Translations under genes and position numbers: made by a program
Assembly: GCA_013204455.1 (NCBI GenBank)
Contig: JABMNW010000025.1
Location: forward strand, 1-63,006
Source: Acidimicrobiaceae bacterium
Lineage (GTDB): Bacteria > Actinomycetota > Acidimicrobiia > Acidimicrobiales > Ilumatobacteraceae
Length of the DNA stretch: 63,006 nt
Direction of reading: 5' to 3'
In this document: positions 29,345 to 39,109 of the stretch, piece by piece
How the letters are laid out: the number at the start of each line of letters is the position of its first letter
Position numbering within the stretch: the first letter of the stretch is position 1
Notes under the pieces: model-generated
What the model was told of the DNA's origin: nothing
What the model saw: only the letters and a program-made list of their open reading frames with translations
Databases searched by the model: none

Positions 29345-30078
29345 TTCACCTTTTGTAAGTAGTCCAACAACGGGGATCCATGAGTTGCAACTTCATACTC
29401 CAAGCGCTGTAATTCCTCTTGCGAGTCTACCTCGGTGCAAACAGGAGAGGTAAAACCGATCACCTTGTCGCCGTGAAGTAGTCCGGTTCGTGCAACGAAT
29501 GAGCGTCGAACAATATCAACATAACCATCTGGAACAAAAACTTTCGGGTACATCTGCCGAGGCATATTAAATCGGTCAAGATCGGTTTCTTCAGAAGTCA
29601 ACGACATCAGAAAACCCTCGCTTGAATGACGAAACCACTTAAACGGTGACTCTGCGCATGGAAACGCAGATCGCAACGCTGTCGCTTCGCTGCGAGCATA
29701 AATCATGTCCAATGCATTATCAATCTGAACTGGGTTACGCAACGGTGTAGTTGGTCGCAAATGAACCCAATACTCTGGAGTTTCTGGTTCATTATCATCA
29801 AACCAATCCATCGCGTGTTGCATAAATCCTATATCTGTAGCCAGGTCATTTGACAATTCATCGGGTCGCATAAATGGGATTTCTGCGCCATACTTCCGAG
29901 CAATTTCGGCATAGCGCTCAGAATCCGTCGAAACCAACACTCGATCTATGGAGTGTGAAAGTTTCGCTGCCGCAATGCTGTAAGCGATAAGTGGGTGGCC
30001 ACCAAGCAAGACAAGATTCTTATCAATAATGCTTTTCGACCCGCTTCGTGCAGGAATGATCGCGATCGCAGATGTCAT
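29341..30078 (-). CDS. Acylneuraminate cytidylyltransferase (NeuA)-like protein
   Basis: AIIPARSGSKSIIDKNLVLLGGHPLIAYSIAAA; VSTDSERYAEIARKYGAEIPFMRP; HLRPTTPLRNP. Confidence 0.92.
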   Translation of the reverse strand: MTSAIAIIPARSGSKSIIDKNLVLLGGHPLIAYSIAAAKLSHSIDRVLVSTDSERYAEIARKYGAEIPFMRPDELSNDLATDIGFMQHAMDWFDDNEPETPEYWVHLRPTTPLRNPVQIDNALDMIYARSEATALRSAFPCAESPFKWFRHSSEGFLMSLTSEETDLDRFNMPRQMYPKVFVPDGYVDIVRRSFVARTGLLHGDKVIGFTSPVCTEVDSQEELQRLEYEVATHGSPLLDYLQKVK

Positions 30079-30092
30079 TTAGCCGACGTCAT

Positions 30093-30971
30093 TCAGAGGT
30101 CAAACTTTTGGTCAAAAGATTCCAATGTAGAGCGAAACCATGCTAGTTGTCGTTTAAAAATTTCAAGTCCTTCTTCGTCTCGAAATGCCTGCATGATAAA
30201 CGGTCCGTCATAGCCATGACGGACGACACCACTAAACACTTCTAAAAAATTAGCATCACCCTCTCCTAACGGAACAGAAAATCCTCCAACTGAACGATCC
30301 TTAATATGCAGATCTGTAATCCTGTCGCCATAGTTGGCAAATTCTTCAGCGGGATCAAAACCAAGACCAGCGCTATTGCCGATGTCGTAGTTAACCGTGA
30401 CTCGATCCGAATTGATTATCTTCAGAAGTTTTTTAAACTCGGTTGCCCGAAGATCCGTCTCGAGACAAAGATTAATCTGACCCAACTCTGCGTTTTTTGT
30501 AAACGTTTGAATCTGTTGCACAAACTTCTCTTGATCTGCTTTGGAAGCGAGACTTGATTGATCAACCAATGGGATAACAATATCGGTGACACCAATTTGC
30601 GAAGCGTTTTCTATTAATTGATTGAGCACGTCTTGGCTTGCTTTGGCGATGTTGTTGTCGTTTGAATGAAGCGGTGCTTCCATAAAGTAATCTGCGCAGA
30701 TCGTCTTTACTACAACACCTGTTTGCGCTGAAATATCGCTAATTTGTCGACAACCTGACGGGGACATCAGTGGGTTTTTCTCAACATCGCTGAAGTCCAA
30801 AATAAATTCAATGCAATCAACTCCAAGTGTCGCAGCGATCTTAAACTCATCGGCCCAGTACCCAACGGGATGAGCCTGGTATCGACCCAGATATTTCGGC
30901 AGAAGTCGCCCCTGCATCACTCCGATTTTCCTCGTGGCAAGCGGCCGCACCTTGGCTGCCGGCATCGTCAT
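30093..30971 (-). CDS. Sugar phosphate isomerase/epimerase (xylose isomerase-like TIM barrel)
   Basis: IGVMQGRLLPKYLGRYQAHPVGYWADEFKIAATLGVDCIEFILD; VNYDIGNSAGLGFD; DLHIKDRSVGG. Confidence 0.87.
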   Translation of the reverse strand: MTMPAAKVRPLATRKIGVMQGRLLPKYLGRYQAHPVGYWADEFKIAATLGVDCIEFILDFSDVEKNPLMSPSGCRQISDISAQTGVVVKTICADYFMEAPLHSNDNNIAKASQDVLNQLIENASQIGVTDIVIPLVDQSSLASKADQEKFVQQIQTFTKNAELGQINLCLETDLRATEFKKLLKIINSDRVTVNYDIGNSAGLGFDPAEEFANYGDRITDLHIKDRSVGGFSVPLGEGDANFLEVFSGVVRHGYDGPFIMQAFRDEEGLEIFKRQLAWFRSTLESFDQKFDL

Positions 30972-31558
30972 CGCGAAGGGGCGAAGAATTCGTCCTCAAT
31001 CAGGCCACATAGAACATGTCCCAACAGAATGTGCCCCTCCTGAATTCTTTCGGTCCGTGTTGCAGGAACCTTTAAGCATTCACACTGAGCGGCGAGTTTT
31101 CCACCACTCTGGCCAGTCAGTCCGACAATATGGAGTCCTTTGGACACCGCGACTTCAACTGCGAGCAATATATTTTTACTATTTCCACTTGTCGAAATTG
31201 GAATGAAAACATCATTTGATGTGGAGATCACTTGGAGTTCACGTGCAAAGATGAACTCATAACCATAATCATTTCCGATTGCGGTAGTCGATGAACTATT
31301 GGTACCAAGCGCCACGCTCGCAAGTGGCGCTCGATCAAACTGCAGTCGAGAGATAAATTCAGCGGCTAAATGCTGCGAATCGGCAAAACTGCCACCATTT
31401 CCTGCAAAAATTACCTTGCCACCGCTACGCAGAGATTCCAAACAACGCTCAGCAAGCCCAACTAGTTGCTCGTGAACGAAATGGTCATCAACAAGGGCAG
31501 AGTGAACACCTAAAGACTCACCAAGGTCATGAGCGATTTTCTTGCGCATGTCTCCCAT
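30968..31558 (-). CDS. gmhA: SIS-domain phosphoheptose isomerase
   Basis: VIFAGNGGSFADSQHLAAEFISR; ISTSGNSKNIL; ERIQEGHILLGHVLCGLIE. Confidence 0.92.
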   Translation of the reverse strand: MGDMRKKIAHDLGESLGVHSALVDDHFVHEQLVGLAERCLESLRSGGKVIFAGNGGSFADSQHLAAEFISRLQFDRAPLASVALGTNSSSTTAIGNDYGYEFIFARELQVISTSNDVFIPISTSGNSKNILLAVEVAVSKGLHIVGLTGQSGGKLAAQCECLKVPATRTERIQEGHILLGHVLCGLIEDEFFAPSR

Positions 31559-31578
31559 ACGGCTTCAATTGTAGCCAT

Positions 31579-32625
31579 TCATAGAACATTTCGTAGGTCG
31601 AATTTTGGCAGATGTAGCGACATATCTTGTGAATCAAGTTCATCAAAGATCTGCTGAGACGTCTGCCACGCTGTGATCTGAGACTTTCTAATCGTCTTTC
31701 GTGGCGGCGAAAGCGTGTACGACATCTCGAACGGAAGTTTTGAGTACAGCGCGACCTCGCCCATACCTCCACCTCGAACTTGGAAGAATATTTTTCCTCC
31801 CAACGCGATAGCGGCATCATCCAAAAATGATTCTGAGTAGTCAGCAGAGAACAAACAAACGAAACCAAATTTATGTGCCACTTTCTTGAAGAACTCACAC
31901 GACTCGTGATCTGAGACAATCACTATTGGTGATCCACGTGACCGATTTAGCAAAGCAAGATAAAGCAACCGAAACTCACTCTCTCCAATATTTCGCTCCG
32001 GAGACACTGCGCGGTTACGAACACCCCACGCCACATAATCGCCACCGATAAATATTTTGGACGAATTCAAGACAGATGTCGACAGTTCGGAACTGTCAAG
32101 AAGCCACTGATCTCGTCGCTTTTCTTTGTCCTTGGCTACCAAACGATTGAGCAAAGATAGCGATCGTGTGTAAATCTCTTTTCGAACTTCCACCCGATTA
32201 CGAAACACAATGTACGCGTCTGGGTCGATCAAGATCCGAGATTCAAACTCATCCCAAGTCATTTGCAAAACATCAATCTGATGTCGCAATGCAAGACGTT
32301 TTGCGATTTCAATTTGAGTTGACTCAAATATTTGGTGATCACTTAACGGCCAATCTTGTCGATACTCCCCAGTCACTACAACAAATAGTGTTCTACGCCC
32401 TTGACTTGCGATCCATCTTGCGAGCATCATCACTTCGACAAGATCTCCAATTGTCGGTGGGGACACAAATTGATCCCATGTCACAACATGTCGCATTTCA
32501 CGAGAATCCACGGAATTATTCCTTAACTGCACCAAATCGGGTCGCTGACTGCGCCATGAAACAAACCGATCGCCAAAAGCAGAATTTCCTAACCAACGCC
32601 AAATACGACTCAATAACTTGCTCAA
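31579..32625 (-). CDS. Unassigned protein in polysaccharide locus (possibly glycosyltransferase-like)
   Basis: Intact 348-aa ORF in the operon; no motif I can name confidently. Confidence 0.6.
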   Translation of the reverse strand: MSKLLSRIWRWLGNSAFGDRFVSWRSQRPDLVQLRNNSVDSREMRHVVTWDQFVSPPTIGDLVEVMMLARWIASQGRRTLFVVVTGEYRQDWPLSDHQIFESTQIEIAKRLALRHQIDVLQMTWDEFESRILIDPDAYIVFRNRVEVRKEIYTRSLSLLNRLVAKDKEKRRDQWLLDSSELSTSVLNSSKIFIGGDYVAWGVRNRAVSPERNIGESEFRLLYLALLNRSRGSPIVIVSDHESCEFFKKVAHKFGFVCLFSADYSESFLDDAAIALGGKIFFQVRGGGMGEVALYSKLPFEMSYTLSPPRKTIRKSQITAWQTSQQIFDELDSQDMSLHLPKFDLRNVL

Positions 32626-33482
32626 GGTACTCCGATTGAATTAAGAATTGTGTCTTTTGAGGATGACGCTTGGAATCCTAAATCTTCCGATGCTCGAACG
32701 GTATCCATTGAAGCAAACGCCATGACCTCGTCTGGATGTATGCCGATCTGAACCGCGGTAACTGGCGATACGCGCTCCACGCCGATACTCAAACTAGTCG
32801 CAATCAATTCTGCCAATTGAAAATATGTAATATCGTCCGATGCAGATATCTGATATATACCAGAAGCATCAATCCGAATAATTTTTTCAATTATTTCGGT
32901 CACGCTTTTAAGGTGTAATGGACTTATCGAGTGATTGACCACCGCACTAATACCGTCATTTTTAAGTAACGAATTCTTCCATTGACTGACTAGACCATCT
33001 GGGTCGACAATTTTGCCAAGTCTCAAAATAACTACAACCGACAATTTTCGGAGTTTCTTTTCGGCCAATGACTTATGCAAACCATAGATACCTCGTGGAG
33101 CATGAATGCGATCAATCGCCATTTGAGGCTCAAGACAATCAAAAACCGCGTTTGACGACAGGTACAAAAATCGATTATTCGCACTTTTGCAAGCTTCGGC
33201 AATTTTTACGGGGGCTTCGACATTCACCCTTAAAGACTTTTCAGGAAACATCCTGGCCGCAGAAAAGCCGTTGGTACCGGCACAGTAAATCGTCCAGTCA
33301 GCCATTGGGATTTCACTGACTTGAAAGGATTCAAGATTGACTTCACGAACCTGACCAGTTTCATTACCTCGCACATTTCGGACTATAGATGTCACTTCAA
33401 ATTGTTGACTCAGCACCTTGACTAACGAGGCACCTACTAAACCATGGGCCCCAACCACAACAATTCGTTCAGGTGACTTCAT
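32622..33482 (-). CDS. NAD-dependent epimerase / dTDP-4-dehydrorhamnose reductase-like
   Basis: IVVVGAHGLVGASLVKVLSQQFEV; FLYLSSNAVFD; YGLHKSLAEK. Confidence 0.85.
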   Translation of the reverse strand: MKSPERIVVVGAHGLVGASLVKVLSQQFEVTSIVRNVRGNETGQVREVNLESFQVSEIPMADWTIYCAGTNGFSAARMFPEKSLRVNVEAPVKIAEACKSANNRFLYLSSNAVFDCLEPQMAIDRIHAPRGIYGLHKSLAEKKLRKLSVVVILRLGKIVDPDGLVSQWKNSLLKNDGISAVVNHSISPLHLKSVTEIIEKIIRIDASGIYQISASDDITYFQLAELIATSLSIGVERVSPVTAVQIGIHPDEVMAFASMDTVRASEDLGFQASSSKDTILNSIGVP

Positions 33483-33500
33483 CCAACGCTCAATCTGGCC

Positions 33501-34415
33501 TCAGGACTTCAAAACATTGAACATCGTCTCTACAGAAAGTCCATGCGCGCTAAGGAGATCATCGTGAGTGCCATATATATGAATGAATTCGTCCTTCAGC
33601 GAAAAACTCTTGATCGCACAACGCGAGCCACAATCAAAAGCCAATGCCTTGACTTCCATAGTTAGCGCGCGACTAACGCATTCTTCGATTATCACGACAT
33701 CCGAAAAGGAAGATAGAACAGAGGCAATTCCTTCTCGATCCAGAGGCTTAAGAGTGGGAACGGTTGTTACACAGCAAGACCTCCCGATCGCATCAAGACG
33801 ATTGGACAGTTCGACCGCACTTTTTGTGATCACACCGTAAGTCAAAATACACACATCGGTGCCGCGCTTGATTCTACGAACCTTGCCGAATTGCCAAGGG
33901 TCGATTGCTTGGCTCGTCAAATCTGGCTCTCCTGCCTTGCCAAGACGCAGATATACCGGCCCAACATTCTGCGTTGCGCACCACTTAGTAGCTTCCGCAG
34001 TTTCGCTTGGGTCACAAGGTGCGATGATATTCATATTCGGAATTGACATTGCGATTGCTACATCTTCTTGAGCGTGATGAGTTGCTCCAAGTGTCGAGTA
34101 GGAAACACCGCCGCCAATTCCGACGATCGTCACGGGCAGATTCTGATAACATAGATCGTCACGAACCATTTCAAAAGGTCGATAGAGAGCGAAAGTCGCA
34201 ATCGTGTAAGCAAATGGACGCAACCCACGCTGAGCCATACCAGCGGCCATGCCAATCATGATTTGTTCAGAGACGCCAGTATTTATGAAACGCTCGGGGT
34301 ATTCACTACGAAACTTGGCAATCGATCCAGCCGGGGAAATATCAGCGACAATAAGGCAAATTCTGGAATCTTGACTCCCGAGTTCGTAAAACACCTCTGC
34401 AAAACGATTCCTCAC
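33501..34415 (-). CDS. Split transketolase, C-terminal subunit
   Basis: RFINTGVSEQIMIGMAAGMAQRGLRPFAYTIATFALYRPFEMVRDDLCYQNLPVTIVGIGGGVSYSTLGATHHAQEDVAI. Confidence 0.93.
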   Translation of the reverse strand: MRNRFAEVFYELGSQDSRICLIVADISPAGSIAKFRSEYPERFINTGVSEQIMIGMAAGMAQRGLRPFAYTIATFALYRPFEMVRDDLCYQNLPVTIVGIGGGVSYSTLGATHHAQEDVAIAMSIPNMNIIAPCDPSETAEATKWCATQNVGPVYLRLGKAGEPDLTSQAIDPWQFGKVRRIKRGTDVCILTYGVITKSAVELSNRLDAIGRSCCVTTVPTLKPLDREGIASVLSSFSDVVIIEECVSRALTMEVKALAFDCGSRCAIKSFSLKDEFIHIYGTHDDLLSAHGLSVETMFNVLKS

Positions 34416-35239
34416 GACAAATCGCTTTCAAGTTCACGAATCGCCTGCTCATATTCCGTTCCACTTGGCGAGCGATAATGCCAGATTGGTTCACTCTCCA
34501 TAAACCCGACACCCTTACCCTTAACTGTGCGGGCAATTATCAATCGGGGCTTGTCGGATAATTTCTTCAGCGCAGTTACAAGTTCAAGCGAATCATGCCC
34601 ATTAACTTCTTCCACATCCCAACCGAATGCTTGACCTTTTTCGATAAGTGGATAAAACGCGGGGTGCCCTGTGCTCATACGTTCAAGACCCGTGAAATCA
34701 TTATTATCAACAACTGCGACAAGGTTGTTGAGTTTCAAATTTCCAGCCATCAACATTGCTTCCCAGGTCGAACCTTCTTGTAACTCCCCGTCGGACAGAA
34801 CACAAAATAGCCGCAACGAAGTTCCTTTTAGGTACTCGGCATACGCCTGACCAACTGCGATCCCAAGCCCATGACCAAGCGATCCCGTTGAAGCCGCTAT
34901 TCCAGGAATTCCATAATCTGGATGAGCGCCAAGCCGACCTGCGGGTTTGCAATAAAGTTCCAAATCCTGAGACGACAAGACGCCCCTCTCTTCAAGAATC
35001 ACATACTGAATCATGCAACCATGACCCTTCGACATCAAAAAAATGTCGTCAGTTTCTGGTTGACTTCCAATTCGCATTACCTCGTTATAGATAGCATCAA
35101 CAATTTCTGTGCAAGAAAATGCCGGAGCAATGTGAAGCGCCGAAACCTTTTGCGAAATGTCCAGTATCTTCCGACGATAATTTCTACAACGAATTTTTGC
35201 GTTGCCTCGACTAGATTCACCTTTCGCAGAATTGGTCAT
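34412..35239 (-). CDS. Split transketolase, N-terminal subunit
   Basis: SKGHGCMIQYVILEERG; GSLGHGLGIAVGQAY; LSDGELQEGSTWEAMLMAGNLKLNNLVAVVDNNDFTG. Confidence 0.94.
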   Translation of the reverse strand: MTNSAKGESSRGNAKIRCRNYRRKILDISQKVSALHIAPAFSCTEIVDAIYNEVMRIGSQPETDDIFLMSKGHGCMIQYVILEERGVLSSQDLELYCKPAGRLGAHPDYGIPGIAASTGSLGHGLGIAVGQAYAEYLKGTSLRLFCVLSDGELQEGSTWEAMLMAGNLKLNNLVAVVDNNDFTGLERMSTGHPAFYPLIEKGQAFGWDVEEVNGHDSLELVTALKKLSDKPRLIIARTVKGKGVGFMESEPIWHYRSPSGTEYEQAIRELESDLS

Positions 35240-35257
35240 CTAATGTTGACTGGCTTC

Positions 35258-36292
35258 CTAAGCACGCAGTACATAATCGGTCGGCCAATCATGAATCTGC
35301 TCTTGATATTGATGACCCCACGCCACCATCTCCGCTAAACCCTCGTCCCAACCAATCATTGGCTCCCAACCGACATCCTTCTTTATCGCCGATGAATCCA
35401 ACCAATATCGGGAATCCTGGCCAAAGCGATCTTCACTTAATTCGCAGACATCTTCAAATTTCATACCCAGAGCATGAGCAGTTCTCTCGACAACTTCTCG
35501 AATCGAAGTTGGCAGAAGTGGACCGGCATTATAAGTAGTTCCGAGTGGTGCAAGTTCGTCAACCAAATGAATCGCTCTTGCCAGATCCCTCGCATGCAAA
35601 TACGACTTTTCTGCCTTGCCGCCGCCATGTAACGGCAATTTGTTACCAGTTAGTCCACACCAAACTGTTTTTGGAATCACTCGATGGAGCAATTGACCTG
35701 GGCAATAGCAATTGCTCGGACGAATGATATTCATTGGAAATTTCTTGAACCGGAAAACGCTCTCGAGATACATGTCAAATGCCACTTTTGATGCGGCATA
35801 CGGGCTTGTTGGCTTGATCGGTTCACTCTCGGTAACTGCCCGATCAACGGATCCATACATTTCAGATGTTCCAATTTGGATGAATCGTTGTAACCATTTC
35901 CTTTTTTCTAGCTCCTCGGCTAAACGGGCGAGTGCCATCGAATTCGTTTCAAAAAAACGCCAGGAGTGCTTCCATGACACGGCACCCTCACCTTGGGCGG
36001 CAAAATTGATGATTACCTCTGGCTGTTCGCGATCAAGCAACTCGAGTAACAGATCTAGTTCGTGAGTTATGTGCAAGGCATGATATTCGTACCGATCTCG
36101 CTGATCAACATTGAGCGAAAATGGTTCCGGTCTCAAAGGGTTTCGACCTACACCGATCACTTTCTTTGGTGATGCATGTTCGAGCAAATAAATTGCCGTG
36201 TGAATCCCGAAAGATCCACCGCCACCAAGAACTACATACGTTTTTCTCGACACATCTTCCCCTTTTTCGAAGGCGGATTTCTTGTTGAACAC
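35258..36292 (-). CDS. NAD-dependent epimerase/dehydratase (NDP-hexose 4,6-dehydratase-like)
   Basis: VVLGGGGSFGIHTA; IQIGTSEMYGSV; SPYAASKVAFDMYL; DSRYWLDSSAIKKDVGWEP. Confidence 0.88.
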   Translation of the reverse strand: MFNKKSAFEKGEDVSRKTYVVLGGGGSFGIHTAIYLLEHASPKKVIGVGRNPLRPEPFSLNVDQRDRYEYHALHITHELDLLLELLDREQPEVIINFAAQGEGAVSWKHSWRFFETNSMALARLAEELEKRKWLQRFIQIGTSEMYGSVDRAVTESEPIKPTSPYAASKVAFDMYLESVFRFKKFPMNIIRPSNCYCPGQLLHRVIPKTVWCGLTGNKLPLHGGGKAEKSYLHARDLARAIHLVDELAPLGTTYNAGPLLPTSIREVVERTAHALGMKFEDVCELSEDRFGQDSRYWLDSSAIKKDVGWEPMIGWDEGLAEMVAWGHQYQEQIHDWPTDYVLRA

Positions 36293-36296
36293 AAGT

Positions 36297-36950
36297 CTAT
36301 TCGATTATCGTCCAGAAATAATCTCCGGTGTACGATGCTTCGTCAAATAGTTGCAACCATCCCGATGGATAGTCATGAAACTTCGCGGTTAGAACCCAAC
36401 TCTCAAAAATTTCCTTCTGTTCAGGAGTGTGGTACGAATCGACCTTGACATACGACCGTCCACCCGATAATCGTTGAATTTCTCGCAATGCAACTTTCGC
36501 CTGGTTCCGATCCAAATTATGAATCGTGTCAAGCGAGATAACACACTGAAAACTTCCGTCCAAGAACGGTAAATTATCTGCCGAAGCATGATTCATTCTC
36601 GAAGCGATCTCAGGTTTGCAATGCTCAAGCGCATACTTTGAAATATCAATCCCGATTGCGTCGATGCCAAGTTCAACTAGTTCGTATACGAGGAAACCCT
36701 TGGCAGCTCCAACATCCAAAAGTTTGTCGCCTTTACGGAGTTTGAAGTGCTCAACAATGTCAACGGCCACACCTTTCCACCGACCATCATCTAGATATCC
36801 CCCATAACCGAACTCTCTTGGGCCATCAAAGTACATCTCGCCATATTCGCGCGCTATCCGAATGTTTTCATCTGATTTCGAATTCTGTCGCAAAGCAACG
36901 TTGCGTTTTGGTTTTTGAATCGAACGGAGAAGATTTATCTCTTGTCTCAC
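36297..36950 (-). CDS. Class I SAM-dependent methyltransferase
   Basis: KLLDVGAAKGFLVYEL; GIDISKYALEH; LPFLDGSFQCVISLDTIHNL. Confidence 0.9.
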   Translation of the reverse strand: MRQEINLLRSIQKPKRNVALRQNSKSDENIRIAREYGEMYFDGPREFGYGGYLDDGRWKGVAVDIVEHFKLRKGDKLLDVGAAKGFLVYELVELGIDAIGIDISKYALEHCKPEIASRMNHASADNLPFLDGSFQCVISLDTIHNLDRNQAKVALREIQRLSGGRSYVKVDSYHTPEQKEIFESWVLTAKFHDYPSGWLQLFDEASYTGDYFWTIIE

Positions 36951-37825
36951 TGACCCGACCCAGTCTGAGTCCCGACCACTTCAAGAAATTGACGATATTG
37001 GAAATCGGGAAATGCCCGGTAGGTCGCAGTCGGATCAAATGCGCGATACCCATTGTGGGGCATTGGACCAAACCGTGCTGATGTACCAATGATCGAGTCG
37101 CCAGTAGTGTTCTCAATTAGTGCCTGCGCAATCTCTCGAAACGACAAAACAGTTCCGGTGGCAATATTTAAAATACCCACCGATTGCGACCAAATAATTC
37201 TTCGCAATAATTCGGCCACGTCATCTATCGAAACATGATCTCTTTTTTCTTCCCCGTCGCCGAAAAGAATAACTTCCTTACCTTGCGCGACAAGTCGGCG
37301 AAACCGATTTGGGCCATATCCATTGTGCGGATCAGCGTCTCCATATATCAATGTCGGTCGAACAATACATAGGTTGTCCGCATAAACGTAGGCGATCATC
37401 AACTCTCGGGAAAGATGCATCGCGCCGTGCAACGAACCAGGGGCGGCTGGTGATTGCTCATTTAGTGGACGATCACTGTCGAGATACACGGCATCCGAAC
37501 TGAGATAAACAACATGTCGAGGCTTTACTTTTTGAATCGTCCTAAGAATCGGAGTCATCATCGCGATATTTCGAATCAACATTTCCGGATCTTTACACGG
37601 GGCCTCAGCAGCCGCAAAAACTACCGAGTCATCCTCGGTAAGCAGTTGCGAGAAGTAAATTTCCGCATCTGGCCCTAGTAGATCTACGTCCTGACGCGTC
37701 ACAGCAATAACCGGAGTTTTTTCTTGTTCGAGACATTGCACTAGGGCACGCCCGACAAATCCGCCTGCGCCAATTACAACCACGCGTGTCGGTCGTAGAC
37801 TCGGCGTTACTTTATGTTGAAGCAT
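36947..37825 (-). CDS. NAD-dependent epimerase/dehydratase
   Basis: VVVIGAGGFVGRALVQCLE; HVVYLSSDAVY; RPTLIYGDADPHNGYGPNRF. Confidence 0.88.
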   Translation of the reverse strand: MLQHKVTPSLRPTRVVVIGAGGFVGRALVQCLEQEKTPVIAVTRQDVDLLGPDAEIYFSQLLTEDDSVVFAAAEAPCKDPEMLIRNIAMMTPILRTIQKVKPRHVVYLSSDAVYLDSDRPLNEQSPAAPGSLHGAMHLSRELMIAYVYADNLCIVRPTLIYGDADPHNGYGPNRFRRLVAQGKEVILFGDGEEKRDHVSIDDVAELLRRIIWSQSVGILNIATGTVLSFREIAQALIENTTGDSIIGTSARFGPMPHNGYRAFDPTATYRAFPDFQYRQFLEVVGTQTGSGQ

Positions 37826-37837
37826 TTCTAAATCGTC

Positions 37838-39109
37838 CTACTTTGCATCTCTCATCGACATACCTAACGTGTAGTACCTGAGTCCGGCTTTCGTGACCTG
37901 TTCAGAGTTAAGAACTCGATACGGGTCAAGCACGATTCTCCCCCTCAAGTTTTTCGCAATCTGAGTCGGTTCAATTCTCCGGTATTCATCCCAAGGAGTC
38001 ATAATCACAACTGCATCCGCGCCATTCATCGCTTCACTGGCACTCGCACACTGTACGACGCCCGGAATTAATGGAAACCTTACCAACGGATCATGAACTC
38101 TTGCTAGCCGAGGAGACCAACCAAATAGAAACTCAACGGCTTGCGAGTTCTTTGTACTGTTCGTATTTTCCTTATAGGCAAGACCTAAGACCGCGACACA
38201 AGCTTCGTCAAGCATTAGAACGGGCTCAGCGTCAATTACCGACCGCACCCAATCTCGGCGATGCAAACTATTCGCCAAGAAAGCCCGAACTACCGAACTC
38301 TCAGTTGAATGCTCATTGGACAATTTAAGTACGGTCGCTAGATCACGCTCTAAGTTTCCCCCAGCGATACCAAGTCCAGGTTGGATATAACTCGCGTTTC
38401 CAATTCGTTTATCGAGACGCAGAGCAGGCACTATCTCCATCCAGTCGGCGCCGATGTGCTCGCAGATCTCCGCCAAAGTATTTGCCGTGGTAACAGAAGC
38501 CACGAGCAATACGTTGATTGCAATTTTTGCAAGTTCTGCACTTTCATAACGCATTGGCAGGATCGGACAACCAAAACTGTTCAATACAGATTGATACGCA
38601 GTTGGAAGAACTGTGAATGGATTCGCACATCCAACGATGAATCGCTCTGGCCGAGTTGCGCGTTCTACTGCTTGACCAAAAATCAGGGTTTCAACTTGAT
38701 AAAACAACCGACGAACATCAAAATTTATCAACCTGGTAAATCCTGGCGAAACTTGTGACATGATCACTAGTACTGCATCATCGTTGATATGAGCCATCGC
38801 AACCTTGATTAGAGATTCAAGTGACTCCGTATTGCTTTGTCCTTTATCGTCCGTCACCACATCCAATGCTGCAAAGATAACCGAACACTTTCGAAGATCG
38901 CTCGGCGTATCGCTAAAGACCAAATTTGGCTTAACTTGCTTAAGTAAATCAACCAACCCGGGTTCATCAATTTGTGACTTTCCATGTTGCAGGTTCTCAA
39001 TCAATCCACTGTCCGTATCGAACCCAACCACCGCAAAGCCCCTTGACGCTATTGCTGCCGCGGTCACAAAACCAAGATGAGATTGGCCGATTACCCCGAC
39101 CGAAGTCAT
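37838..39109 (-). CDS. UDP-glucose/GDP-mannose dehydrogenase family protein lacking the catalytic Cys
   Basis: GVIGQSHLGFVTAAAIASRGFAVVGFDTD; YESAELAKIAINVLL; PGLGIAGGNLERDLATV; VAVLGLAYKENTNSTKNS. Confidence 0.88.
   Translation of the reverse strand: MTSVGVIGQSHLGFVTAAAIASRGFAVVGFDTDSGLIENLQHGKSQIDEPGLVDLLKQVKPNLVFSDTPSDLRKCSVIFAALDVVTDDKGQSNTESLESLIKVAMAHINDDAVLVIMSQVSPGFTRLINFDVRRLFYQVETLIFGQAVERATRPERFIVGCANPFTVLPTAYQSVLNSFGCPILPMRYESAELAKIAINVLLVASVTTANTLAEICEHIGADWMEIVPALRLDKRIGNASYIQPGLGIAGGNLERDLATVLKLSNEHSTESSVVRAFLANSLHRRDWVRSVIDAEPVLMLDEACVAVLGLAYKENTNSTKNSQAVEFLFGWSPRLARVHDPLVRFPLIPGVVQCASASEAMNGADAVVIMTPWDEYRRIEPTQIAKNLRGRIVLDPYRVLNSEQVTKAGLRYYTLGMSMRDAK

Noticed and set aside
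29341-30078. Sialic or legionaminic acid pathway
   Set aside because: NeuA-like gene present but no NeuB, and neighbouring genes do not match known Neu/Leg/Pse sets.
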